From Phylloscopus collybita (taxonomy: Eukaryota; Chordata; Aves; Passeriformes; Phylloscopidae), in NCBI GenBank assembly GCA_027886175.1, contig JAJNNQ010000026.1, positions 18,506,001-18,570,000 of the forward strand: a stretch of 64,000 nt of DNA, read 5' to 3'. The notes under the pieces are model-generated. The model did no database searches and was not told the DNA's origin. It saw only the letters and a list, made by a program, of their open reading frames with translations. The position numbers were made by a program, and so were the translations under genes. Shown in pieces: positions 52,966 through 64,000 of this stretch (the stretch's first letter is position 1; each line of letters starts with the position of its first letter).

Positions 52966-55900
52966 TATTCATATTTTTAATAAATCACTAGGATCAATAA
53001 GTGAGCCTGGATCACTCCATGAACACTGACAAGATCTGGGAACTGACTAAAACTGCTCTAGATTTTTTCTATCCATACAAGGGCGGTGGCATTTTTCACA
53101 AAGATATGAGGAAAATATTGTGTGTGCAGATATTTGCATACACATATTCTAAGATCTAAATTCATTTAAGAAAACCTCCTCATTTGTGAATGTGCCAAGC
53201 CAGCTTTGAATAGTAGCAATAACAGAATATAGAGAATAGACTTCTTATCTGTCCATAGGATCATCATACTACATGATAAAGAACAATACTATATGCATGA
53301 ATTAGCTTTAATTTCTTTCATACTAGGGCAGTTAGTTTGTTGGAAAGACAAGACACACTTTTCAAACACCAAGGAGGTAATTTCATGCTGCCGTGAAAAA
53401 TAAAATGGCAACGCTTACCTTCCATTCTTATACCTGAAGAGCACAGGATACCATCAGAATGCAACAAATACTTCATTCACCCTTCTGTACTAATCCATTG
53501 TAAACCATTCTCCTGCAAGGCTAATTATTTGTGTGCCCCTCCCTCCTAAACTTCACTATGAACTGCAAGCTTCAGTTTTACTTTGTCAACATACACTTGT
53601 ACCTCAGGACTCAAAAGACACTTGCACCACTATGCAGTAGTAAACTCACCAGCCTAATAAGATGTAATAAAATTAAGCCTACAACCTTCAGGAGTATTGC
53701 CTATTTAAGAAAATTGTGATAAGCCCGTTGTTTTCAATCTAATAAATTCTGCACATACATAGTAATAGAAAAATAAAAATTAACTTTCAAAACTCCTATT
53801 ATGAAAAGACCCCACTATCATACATTCCTTTAAAAGTTAAATTTTTTTGGCATATATTTATTATTCATGAAAATATTCATAAGCAAAAAGGTCTTCTGTA
53901 AATATCATAGGGAATTAAAACAATTGCTTACTTAAAAGTAGCAGAATCAAGTTTGCAATTTTATTACAATAATATATTACTTTAAAAATAATGATGTCAG
54001 GTATATACACGTATCTAAACAGACACACAGGCATTTTTTTATTTTTATATAAGCAAATTCATCTCTATCACAGCCATGTAGGGTATTAAAAGAAAAGTAT
54101 TTTTTATTTGTGTTGAATGCATATCAAAGACACACTATCCATTCACAACAAATTTACCTATACAATATCAAATTCACACCAGGCTTTTCTGCCATGCCAC
54201 TGATCTTGTAGATTCTCTTTACTGATTATTCCAACTATGAAATCTTAGAAATACAGTCACTTTCGAAATTTACAGAACATTTAACATGCTGCTCAAAAGT
54301 AAAAGATAAAAAGAAAAAAAAATTGACACAATCTTAATGAAATAGAAAGATAAAGACAAGTACTTGTAGTACTGGGAGAGATTTTGATCTTATATGCAGT
54401 GGCAAAAGATTTGTTTATCAATTCCTTATTTCCTCTTTTTATGTTCATGAGTTTCAATAAAAAAAGTGCCCTAAATCACAGTAAGTCCTTATCCATGTGC
54501 CCAGAGATACATTTACTGGCAACATAGAGCTGAAAATACTCCTGAGAGATGTTTTCAACTGAATCTAAGAACCATGTGTGAATATGTTAATTCAAACTAT
54601 GCAGAGCATATACATACCAAGTTTTGTAACAAAAATGTTTTCACTGAAGAACCTTCTGCTTCAACAACCTCTTAAGAGACAAATCATTGGCACTTCAAAA
54701 GAAATGTACTAGACAAATACGATGAACATCAATGCAAAAAGCTATACTCACAATAATCTACAGCTTGCCACTGAAATACTAACAGCATCAGCACGTGTTT
54801 GCCCACAAAATTCAGTACAAGATTATAGATCTGACAAACATGCACTACTATACAAGATTTAATACACATTCTTATTTCAGAGTTGATGCACTACGCTTCA
54901 GTTCTGAGACAGCTCACAGAACTAAAACAATTTACCTGATCATAACTCACAGAAGTAGAAATGAACCTATAGATTTTCTTTTAAAAATATGTTCTCTTTT
55001 TACCACAAGGACTTGCTGCTTGTCTAGAAACCATTTACCCCCTGGCGACAGTCAGTAGTATGTGATTGATTACTTCAGGTACTTCTGTATTTGCAGAGGC
55101 ATAACATGGCACAATCTCTTTAAAAACTTCCCATATCACCCCAAGTACTATGAAATAATGTAACAAGATGAGTCAAATGCATTTAATCAGTGCAAAAATA
55201 TTAAACACAGTCATTACAGTATTTTGCTCCATTTGACCAAGAAGTAAAACTGGTGTGACACCAAAGTGAAATGGGATGGGTATATTCCTCAAATCTATTT
55301 CAAATCTCAAAATCATTTCAAATGTTTTTCTCTGCCTCTCAATTTTGGTTGCACACTGGAGCCCCCTTTTTCCCCTACTGTAATGTTAACGCCTGTAATC
55401 ACCTTCTAAAATACATTCACTCTTCTCCTCCCTTGCCCCAGTAACTGTGCCCTTGTAACCATCTTATTCCCTTGCATGTGTACAAAACCTTTTCCAGAGA
55501 CCTATTTTTACTCAGATTTTAAGTATCATGACTGCAGCAACAGTCCATAAGCAAAACTCCCCACTCCCTATAACAAGAAGCAGCACATTGATTTAAGTAC
55601 AGAGAAAGTATTGGTCAGGCAGGTGGGGTAGTTCTAGTAGCTGCTATTCCATCAGCAAATTAAATTCTCAACTCTGAAATATTATGTGAGGTTGCATATT
55701 TATGTTTTAAAACATATCAAGCACATAAAAATACAGTAAGTGTTGAGGGATGATGAAATTCTAGGCACTTAATTTTCATTCTTTTCTCCAGAAATTCTGT
55801 AAATTCTTCTGAAGGTCCCATTAGACATCAGTGTGCCATGGCCCAAACCACTTCATGGCAAGGGTTAAATGGTACCTTTACAGCAATTTCAAAAGTCTTT

Positions 55901-58332
55901 CAGAGTAATGAAGATCCATTACATTGTTACCATAAATTGCATTTTAAACAAGATAGATCACCTCAGTTGTACAATACCATACAATAGATTTCAAATATTT
56001 CTATATACAGCAACAAAGGAATGACTTTCAGAGTCACATAGAAAATAAACTACCACTAGGAGAAAGTAAGGACTGAAAGGTGAGTGCAAAGTTGTCAAGA
56101 CCAGTAAAGTGCTCAGGTAACTAGAGTGAGAAAAGACCAGTGGATGACAGAAGTTTAAGCAAAGAGACTTGTCATTTCAAAAGGTTTGATTTCAGAAGAT
56201 TTTTTAATAATATATGGAAAACATTTAATTGTTCCCTCACACTTAAAATAAATACATGGATTCTGGGCTGTAAAAGCATAAACATACAACAAATTATAAA
56301 AATGAGTTATATATAGCTATTTAAGGGAGTTATATTAAAGTAAGTCATATCAGATTCCTTAAAAAAAGGGAGTAGTTAACTTGGAAGTAAGTGGTCAAAG
56401 TCTATCAAGTGCTTTTTACGTCTCAGAGACTATTTTTTGACTGTGGTCATACCTATATCAGTTTACCACCTGAGTACAGCAAAACGAAAATAAACATTAG
56501 TAAACACTTCTTTTAGAGGCATTTCAGACCTCGTAGAAATGCAATAGGAAAACGCAAAAAAAGTATGAGGAGAGATTAATAAGACTCCAGTAACTCTAGA
56601 GGCACACTTCAATATGTCAGGTTATATATCTGCCGTCCACAAAGAAACAACAAATAAACTAAACTGTAATTAAGTAAGAGATATATAAACAAACCTTTTT
56701 CATACCAGAAAGACTCTAAAAATTTATAGTGGTAACTGCTTTGTATTTATTTGGAATGACAAAGTTATCAGGAAAAATATACTAGTTTTGTTTCTGTTTT
56801 AACAGAAGTCCTCACATTCACCTTACCACTTAACGGACAGATTACAGCGAGATCTGAGTAAAGAATGTAATTTTCATGAGTTGTGCTGAAATCAAGGGAA
56901 TTCTAGCTGTTACAACAATCTGAGCATATGGACTGAAACACAGGATCAGAACCTTACATGTAGATTAAAAAAATAAAGCAGTCAACTAAGAAAGAATCCA
57001 CTTTGCTAGGATTAAACGCTTGCTGCAAATAAACAAAACACTGCAATTTCTACTATTCCAAAATTTACAGCTTTGTTATGAAATTCTATGAAAATCCCAA
57101 AAAAATGCATTGCTGAGGATGTATGTCTGTGTGATTGAACCTTTCAAACCTCATAAAAAACACCAGCTAATAATCACAACATTTGACAGGTGAGATTCTT
57201 AGGACATAAAATACTCATTTCAAGCCACACCACAGTCTTACAGGTAGAATGGGTAGGGTGCTTACCTGAATAACGGTAAGATTTTAGTATCTACAATTCT
57301 GAATCCTGGAACAACTAAATGGACTAGATAAAAAAGAGAAATATCAGATTTCAAATTAAAAAAATGGGGAGTTGCTCTCATTGCTACCAAATTAGGTTGC
57401 TCCTAAATCAGAAACAAAAAAAGTATTTCCTACAATTAAGTTACGTAGGACGAGTAAGATATTGGGTTTAGAAATTTTAAACATTTAAAAAAGCGTATTA
57501 GATCTGTGTATGCAATCAATTGACAAATAATATAATATAATATAATAAAATAAGCAACAATGGAAGTTTTAATATATTTTTTGCATCTTTAGGGGATTTT
57601 TTCCCCTCAAAAATATTTTCCACTCTAATTCAAACTTTTTTTTTTTTTTTTAATTTAAAGTAATAGAAAAAAAAAATGTTCCTGGTCAGTATCCAGTAAT
57701 CTGCAAAGGTCTACACCATGTACCAAACAGAAAAAATGTAAGTAAACTAGAAATCTTTCAGCAGTTCTTTGGAATTTTCTTTCAAATACATTTTTTTTAA
57801 ACAAAATCCATTGGTGTTGCATCACACGTAACTCTTCAGTGCTTTTACCACAAGCTAGTCATATGTCAAGAACTCTGTATGCAAAGCATCAAGAAGTGTA
57901 AATGCAGATTATTTCACTATAGACATGCATCCTGCAAGAAGCTATGACAATTCAGATTACAGCATCAGCTTGTATAGAAACACAACTACAGGAATAAAGG
58001 AAGAAAGAAGCTGCCAGTTTTTTGTTATACTTTGGTCATGTAGCGTTATCCCATGCAGATATTCTGAAAACTCAGCATGCAAAGTTAAAAAAAAAACCAA
58101 CAAAAACAACTGAACAACAAACAGCTTTCCCTGAATATTTTTGAACTAAAATATTCAGTAAGGCAGAATTGCCAATATTCTCATAATTTTTTTACTTTTC
58201 AAAACTAAAATTCAGTAGTAGTGCATATACATTCAAAAGATATAATAAAGACATTTAGTAACAGATTCTTCAGCTCTCCATTTCTTTCTCAATACAGTCA
58301 ATGCATTAGCAAACAACTGCAGCTGGGACAGC
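52966..58332 (-). other. MANEA: Region 3' of MANEA, including its 3' UTR of undetermined length
   Basis: The stop codon at 58,333 means the 3' UTR starts at 58,332 and runs leftward. Minus-strand AATAAA candidates (TTTATT on plus) lie at about 56,746, 54,103 and 54,038, and ATTAAA at about 57,650 and 57,568. None can be preferred without transcript data. The stretch is AT-rich and free of CR1 or LTR sequence, which would fit a long UTR but does not prove it. Confidence 0.45.
57527..57556 (+). repeat. (TATAA)n short repeat
   Basis: About five tandem ATAAT-type units next to ATAAAATAAG; pure A/T. Confidence 0.8.
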
Positions 58333-58969
58333 TCACATAAGCCACTGCTCTTGTTCTTTTCTGTACTTCTCAGACCACTTCAGAGTAAGCTCTAGGTAAA
58401 CATTTGGTTTATGGGGTTTATAATCAAGGTAAACCACCTGTCCAGTTCGTTTAGGGACAGCTTTTTCAATCTGAGTTCCCTCGTGCCATTCATTAAAAGA
58501 TGTAATGGAAATAATTTCTGGTCGCACCAGAAGGGCTGCACTGAAGGCAGTCTCATAGTACTTCCCATTGACACGATTTCGGGTGTTGTGGTTGTTCCAC
58601 GGTCGGATGCTGGTATCAATATAACCTGGCCCCACACTTGGAATGAACATTAAGTTGTTACTATCACAAAAGGCTTTTAAACTTGCCCAGTTATGATGAG
58701 ATGAGCCATAGGAGAAGCCATTGGTGGCAAAGTACGTGTACATTCCATCAAAACCACTTCTGTGAATGTCGTGCTTATGTCTTTCTTCTACAAGAAGTGC
58801 AATGAATAATGCATCATAGGGAGTATTTCGAATACTCTGGGATCCAGGGACAGTTAACAGATTTGCCCATATTTCAGGAATTGTTACGTAGGAGTCATAA
58901 ACATAAAACATGGGAAGAAGTCTGCCTGTGCTGGTCTTATGCCTGTAAAAGGCCGGATGGCTTCCATAT
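58333..58969 (-). CDS. MANEA: MANEA terminal coding exon
   Basis: The exon follows the acceptor TTGCTTTATAG (intron AG at 58971-58970) and runs to the TGA stop at 58335-58333, giving 212 residues including the Arg whose codon is completed by the first exon base. It carries most of the GH99 barrel: the RYGSHPAFYR start, PMFYVYDSY, NTPYDALFIALL, GFDGMYTYFATNGF, SVGPGYIDTSIRPWN and the catalytic SFNEWHEGTQIEKAVPK region. The two catalytic Glu codons are at 58491-58489 and 58482-58480. The product ends in EQEQWLM, about seven residues shorter than the human tail as I remember it. The open frame continues a few codons upstream into the intron, so the true exon edge is set by the splice acceptor and by continuity with the preceding exon. 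Confidence 0.96.
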
Positions 58970-61900
58970 CTATAAAGCAAACAAGTATTGTTAAGAGAAG
59001 ATTTGTCATTTGGAAAATACTGTTGTACAAACTGAGCTGAAGACTTTTCCCAAAAATTAATTTAAAAAGACAGGACATGGACTTTGAAACACAGCACATC
59101 ATAACCAATTTCAGTCCAGTGTTTGCTGAAGTATCAAACAATGACTCTTCAAAAACCTTTAAACTACTACAAACTGTTCTGTGTTTGACAGGGACAGAGT
59201 TAATGTTCTTAGTAGCTGATCCAATGCAGTGTCTTTTATTTAATTTAGCATGAAAATAAAATTGCTAACACACTGATATTTTGTCTGCTGCTAAGAAGTG
59301 CTTATGATAAGTCAAGGACTTCTCAGTGTCTCCTGCTCTGCCAGTGAGGAGCTGCACAAAAAGCTGGGAGGAAGCAAGGCCAGGACAGCTGACCTGAGCT
59401 GGCCAAAGAGATATGCCACACTTCAGAATGCCATGCCCATATATAAACTGAGGGGGGTACCTGGAAGGGGACTGAACATTGCCAAGGGCTGGGCTGGCTA
59501 CTGCTCTGTATGTGGTAAGCAATTCCACTTGGGTTCTGGTACTCTCTATGTTTCTCCTCTCTATTAACATTCTTAATAATAGTATCGGTGTAATTATTAT
59601 AATTCTATTTTGTTTCAATCATTAATTTGCTCTTATCTCAGCCCACAAAGTCTTACCTTTTCCTTCTGACTCACCTTCCCAGCTCTGAGAGAGGGGAACT
59701 AAGGGGCAGCTGGCTGGCAGTAAATTGTGACAGTAACTTAGTGTCAAACTGTGCTACAGTTATCAGTTTCCTCTGAAGCGCAATTCTCTAATGCAGTATG
59801 CAATAGTCTAAACAGCACTGATAAGCAAAACAACTAGTAGGTGTACAGAATTTGCCACAATGAAGTAAAATCATTAGAGGTCAACACAATAAAGCTCTAT
59901 CTGCTATTTTGTTGCTATCAAAATGTACAGTTTATTTAATTTATAGATCATGTTGCTAATCTGAAGTTTCTGAAAGTATGACTTGAGATATTAAAAAATG
60001 TTGAAAGCAATTTAAATTTGAGAATCTACGTAAAATTCACACTTCAGTATTTAAAAAACAGACTAAGTTTTGTGGCACTGAAATATGAGCAAAGTTCCTT
60101 TCAGTTCTCTTCTGTCTCAGTAGACATTCTGACATATTTTTATAAGCCTTAGTTCATATACAGAAGTCCCCTAAAGCATGAAAGAAACCCCATGGAAACC
60201 ATTCTTAAAAAAATCACCTGTCAATGATGTACTTGACGTTGTGGTACATGCTGCGATCATCTCTGTCTTTGTAAGGTTCAATATGAAAAGTGACCTGAAA
60301 GACAAAAACGTTAAGAGCAACACAAAGGTAAAACACTACTGAATATGTGGGCACTGGGTATTATATGAAGCAAGTACCAGTCACAAAAAAATATAACTCT
60401 TTACAGACCAATCATTTCATCAGTCTATACCAAGAATAATCCAATCCTAGTACAACTCCTGCACTACTGACATTAGAAGCTTCAGATTCCAGGAAGAGTT
60501 TGGTATTAAATACTTAGGCTTTTTACATTAAAACAGAATACTGCTTTTGTTTACCCTAGACTACAGGAAAAGGTAATCATGCTTCAGAAAACTTAAAAAG
60601 CTACAAAACCTATTACAAAATATTATCTATCTGAATGTCAAAGAACTTATAAACCAATGAAACATTTTAATATTTAATTTCTAACTCATGCATTAAAATC
60701 TGCTAAAGATAATGCTCCAAGGATAGTTTTCAGAGTCAAAATACATTTTAAGATATGGGAAAGGAAAACTTTAATTTAAAATTTTATAGATTTATCAACA
60801 GCAACAAGCTCTTGGAAGTAAATCTAATATAAAGTATTGCTATTGCTCGGAATGTCGAGGTTGGAGCTTATGGAATTGATTAACTGGTATGTGTGAATGC
60901 CAATGTAAAAATGAATTTGTTTTCAAATAGACAATCATGGAGGAATACATAACATTAATCAAACCAACAAGATTTTCGAAGCAATTTTAGAGCAGAATGT
61001 ATTTAATAAAGTCTTTCACAACTCTGCAACACTAGAAAATTTCCATTGCAGAGGCAATCTTTCTCTCTATTAAGTAGAAACTATAGAAAAATTGCATTAG
61101 ACTAAATCACTAAGACTGACAGCAGAGGTTGAAGAGCACTATAATTTCATTTCATTTTCAACTATCAAAATCAGGCAAATCAAAAGTGCTTATCTTCTCC
61201 CAGACTTCTATTTAGCAGATGTAACAGAAACATATTTTGTATATTGGATTTGGTCTACTGAGACTCCTAACACTTATTGTAATAACTCACTAGTGCAAGA
61301 ATGCTTAAAAACATTACAGTGAAGGTAGCGTTTACTGCAATATCTATACTGAATATCTGTATTCCAGTAATTCTTCCAAATGATAACAGCTGCTTCATCC
61401 ATATTGCAATCATTATCATACTATAACACACTACTGTATTTTCCTTGGTAGCTTATTTCATTTGGCCTTGACTACTTTGAGACTTGAATGTTAACAAGTT
61501 CTTTTAGATGGTCTGAAAATTCTGGGAAAGGATAACACCTTTTTCTGTCTTTTTAGAAATTTATTATTAGATAGAGTGCAACCTATGTCATATAATGCAA
61601 ATCACACAGTATTTTTAGCAGTTTCAAAATTACTTCTGTATCCAATTTAATCATCTTGTTTTCCTCCTCCTTGCTAAGGAATCTACAGTTACCCCCAGTG
61701 ACAGGAAATTTCACTGAGAATCTGCAACTTGCATAACCAACTAAAACCCAAGCAGATTAACAGGCTGTGTTTTCAGTACATAGTACAGACAAGCACACTC
61801 CAGAGATGAAACATACGCAGCTACTTATAAACTCAAATTTATGACTTGGGAGAGATTAAAATGAAATACACATTTTCATTATCACAAAAGGGAAATACAA

Positions 61901-62685
61901 GTTTTATTCTAAAAATAAACAAACCCAAACCACAATTTAATATTCTACAGATCAGTTCATGTAATCTTTAACTGACTTGATATTTCACCTATTTAAAAAG
62001 TCAGTAACTTAGTCTTTCTATCCCGTCATGTCCTAAAGTAACCCTGAAGTTTGAGCAGAATGTCTCTGATCTTACAGTCCAAGGCAAGTGCTCCTTGTAC
62101 CTTCTGGAATAAAGACATTCATTCAAACTAGATATTCTAAATCTGTCCTTATTCCTCATAGATGCTTGCTTCTGATGTCTATGACCAGGTGTTACCAAGT
62201 TATGAAACAATGAAAAAATGAAGATAAGTCATTATTCTTTTTCACAGGTCCTTAGTTTACAGATCACTGTATTTCACAGAATATGTAATACTTCCCTCAG
62301 CTCCCAAGACTCACAGGAAAACAACATGATGCCTCATGTTAAAAACTGCTTCTTGGAAAGAAATTTAAAAAAAAATAAAAATCCACTACACTATGCTTTA
62401 GACTCTGCAAGCTAAAGCAGATTACAATACTTATTCTGCTTATAAGGGAATATTACTCAGGCCCTATCAAAGATCAGTGCAATTCAAAAGCTTCCATGAC
62501 CAAAAAGAAGTGCAGTACACTAGCAAGGTTTACTTCCCTAACTGGTCCTATTGTATGTATCTACAAATACTTTACCTTTAGGTTATATTTGTGTGCATAG
62601 TCCAAAACAACTGGCACCAAATCATCAGTTGGTTCTCCATTTTCATCAGCCATACCTGGTGGGTACCATGAAAGGACTATTACAC
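58333..62685 (-). CDS. MANEA: MANEA, glycoprotein endo-alpha-1,2-mannosidase (GH99), last three coding exons, 5' partial
   Basis: Joining minus-strand segments 62685-62576, 60294-60218 and 58969-58333 gives one open frame of 273 complete residues ending in TGA. All four internal splice sites are GT/AG and the phases agree (codon split at entry, phase 0, then AG|A). Family knowledge: MANEA is a Golgi type II membrane enzyme that cleaves the internal alpha-1,2-mannose bond of glucosylated high-mannose N-glycans, a glucosidase-independent trimming route. Seen here: the SWYPPG segment, the HIEPY motif (residues 40-44 of this partial product), DSY, GPGYIDTSIRPWN and the active-site run NEWHEGTQIE, whose glutamates at partial residues 222 and 225 correspond to human E404 and E407. 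The N-terminal anchor and roughly the first 180 residues lie past the right edge. Identification is from remembered similarity to human MANEA and is very secure; MANEAL is less likely given the sequence and the gene-poor surroundings. Confidence 0.96.
58970..60217 (-). other. MANEA: MANEA intron (last), containing an antisense LTR
   Basis: The 1,248-bp intron has donor GTGATT and acceptor TTTATAG on the minus strand. Nearly half of it is a solo LTR (59,180-59,732) in the opposite orientation to the gene. The rest is AT-rich with no other recognisable element. Confidence 0.9.
59180..59732 (+). mobile_element. Solo LTR, avian ERVL-like endogenous retrovirus
   Basis: The element starts TGTGTTTGACAGGGACAGAG and ends GTAAATTGTGACA, giving TG...CA termini and 553 bp. 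It has a TATATAAA promoter motif at 59,440-59,447, and a U5-like stretch with CTTATCTCAGCCCAC and a GGCAGCTGGCTGG-type end. I recognise this layout from memory of common avian ERVL LTRs. No internal viral genes are attached, so it is a recombined solo LTR. The flanking bases (TGTTC before, GTAAC after) do not form a clean 5-bp duplication, so the exact ends may be off by a few bases or the duplication has decayed. It sits antisense within the last MANEA intron. Confidence 0.85.
60218..60294 (-). CDS. MANEA: MANEA internal coding exon (77 nt)
   Basis: On the minus strand the acceptor ends TTTCAG before GTCACTTTTC, and the donor is GACAG|GTGATT. The 77 bases encode 25 residues starting VTFHIEPYKDRDD and ending YIID, plus two bases (AG) that complete an Arg codon with the next exon. 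This includes the conserved HIEPY motif of GH99 enzymes. It is too short to show up as a stand-alone ORF and was found by reading between the other two exons. Both flanking phases fit exactly. Confidence 0.95.
60295..62575 (-). other. MANEA: MANEA intron between the 110-nt and 77-nt exons
   Basis: The 2,281-bp intron runs from donor GTAAAG to acceptor TTTCAG (minus strand). I see unique AT-rich sequence, no CR1 or LTR, and no further exon-like stretch. Confidence 0.85.
62576..62685 (-). CDS. MANEA: MANEA internal coding exon (110 nt)
   Basis: On the minus strand the acceptor is GTATTTCAG|GTGTAATAG and the donor CTAAAG|GTAAAG. With a one-base carry-in, the exon begins by finishing a Gly codon and then encodes 36 residues: VIVLSWYPPG, a DENGEPTDDLVP loop and DYAHKYNLK. 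This is the early part of the GH99 catalytic domain, corresponding to about human residue 183 onward. In the 1.3 kb of minus strand upstream (62,686-64,000) I see no segment resembling the preceding YYSWYG-type coding sequence, so the 5' coding exon lies outside the window. Confidence 0.95.
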
Positions 62686-64000
62686 CTGAAATACAAAACC
62701 TGAGTTTTAAATCATTTTGTTTAACATATTACAGGTATACTGTACCATTGTCATGAGTAACAATTATTGATGTGAAATAAAATAAATAAAATAAAATAAA
62801 TCAGAATCTCAAATGACTTTTTAATCAGTTACAAAATCTCAGTATTGTCAAAAGTGGATTTTAACTCCTCTCTTTATAGGACTGCAAAACAATCAGTGGT
62901 TAGGTAATTTGTCAAGTGAACAAATCTGTACTCAGCGTCCTAACCCTAACACTTAAGAGCTGTTCCCTCCCATTTTTCAGCACAGGATTCCAACCTTCAG
63001 GTTGTACAAGAGGAAATGAGTGCTCCCCACTAAGGCATTATAGCTACACCACAATACAGGCAGAGAATATCAAGATACCCAGGTTATACAACACTCAAGA
63101 GACAAAAGCTGTGCATGTGATGAAGGAGATTCTTATTGAACTTTATTCCCCATCATATTTCTTCATTGTACCCAGCTCAAATACAAAACAACTATTTATT
63201 ACTAGAAGCAGTGACTTCAATCCCACAACCTTCTTTCTTGCTGGTACAGTTACTATGGTGTAATCTATACTTCCAAGCATGTGAAATTAGTTTTTAAATT
63301 TATTATCTTCAAAAATGCTTGAGTAGCTCTCAGTAATTCAATGTTAACAGTGCTGTGGAGAAAAAAGACAAAAAATAACATGTCTTCATATTGTAAATTT
63401 TTCTGACGCTCTCCAAGAAAGCAAAAGAACACACTCTTCAGAAAGGCTAAACCCTTTCCTTCTAAAATAAAATGCTGTCAGATAAACAGATTAGATCTTT
63501 TAGATGTGCAGCAGGAAATAACATCAAAAAGAAGCTAAGTCTGAAAGAAATACATGAAATACTGATGTAGAAATATATTCCTAGCAATGCTATTTAAAAC
63601 ATACAGAAGAATAAGTCAATGTGGCTCTTTTTAACTAGGTAATGATTTAGGTAAATGAATAAATTCACTTAGCTAGGGAAGTATAAATTCTAAATTCCAC
63701 CTACTTTGCTAACATTATAACATTTCTAACCAACAATTTCCAGCAAACAATTACAAAACTAGGAAAAAGAAAATATAAATTACAGTGAATATATAATCAC
63801 ACAATATCCAAACCAGAAATCTGTGCTCACTACACACAGAAGGGAGTTGAACTACCCTTAGACACATCCTCTCTGCATTTTATCAAAAAGAAAATCACAA
63901 CAGATAATCACAAGAGACAGTCTGCTCAAGGAAAGCAAAAAGCAGTATTTCACTGCATTTTATCAGATGATTTTTTATTTCACATGAAAGAAAAGGACTA
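62686..64000 (-). other. MANEA: MANEA upstream intron, partial
   Basis: This is sequence 5' of the first exon seen in the window. It holds a short AAATA-rich simple repeat at about 62,775-62,800 and no coding segment matching the expected upstream MANEA sequence. It should continue past the right edge to the large first coding exon. Confidence 0.75.
62775..62800 (+). repeat. (AAATA)n short repeat
   Basis: AAATA/AAAT units in tandem within the MANEA upstream intron. Confidence 0.85.

Noticed and set aside
58411..58653. 80-aa plus-strand ORF and other frames opposite the last MANEA exon
   Set aside because: Shadows of the real minus-strand coding exon.
59265..59618. 117-aa minus-strand and 89-aa plus-strand ORFs
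   Set aside because: They lie inside the solo LTR and carry no viral or host protein motif.
62686..64000. Possible further upstream MANEA exon within the window
   Set aside because: No minus-strand segment resembling the expected preceding coding sequence was found; the 115-aa plus-strand ORF at 62,916-63,263 is on the wrong strand and has no motif.

Overview
The window reads as vertebrate, specifically bird and most likely passerine, nuclear DNA: about 58 kb of AT-rich, gene-free sequence followed by the 3' half of one intron-split gene. The bird assignment rests on many 5'-truncated CR1 LINE fragments with the GATTCTRTG-type tail, ERVL-like LTRs of avian type, and one tRNA-Ile-headed, CR1-tailed SINE of the TguSINE1 kind at about 26,704-26,843. 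That SINE family is described from passerines. There is no bacterial-style gene organisation; nearly all short open frames are chance or repeat-derived.

Layout. Positions 1-58,332 hold no protein-coding gene I can support. They contain CR1 pieces (about 3,379; 14,046; 15,535; 18,264; 22,407; 26,035-27,365; 33,218; 41,503), LTR pieces (about 12,390-12,587 and 52,385-52,965), one nested SINE, a 59-base poly(A) tract with a possible flanking duplication (20,598-20,656), and several microsatellites. The CR1 piece at 26.0-27.4 kb is unusual because it keeps 5' material: a decayed ORF1 esterase region and part of the ORF2 endonuclease. The lower part of this stretch, next to the stop codon at 58,333, must include the 3' UTR of the gene, but I cannot place its poly(A) site.

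Positions 58,333-62,685 on the minus strand carry the last three coding exons of MANEA (Golgi endo-alpha-1,2-mannosidase, GH99). They join in frame (phase 1 entry, phase 0, phase 2) and encode 273 complete residues including both catalytic glutamates. The first coding exon(s) lie beyond the right edge. The intron between the last two exons contains a 553-bp solo LTR in antisense orientation. In human the region on the 3' side of MANEA, toward EPHA7, is a large gene desert, and the emptiness of 1-58 kb fits that arrangement.

I found no undescribed gene system. The most checkable observations are the SINE-in-CR1 nest, the poly(A) insertion with possible target-site duplication, the LTRs, two orphan exon-like stretches and a few candidate conserved noncoding elements.
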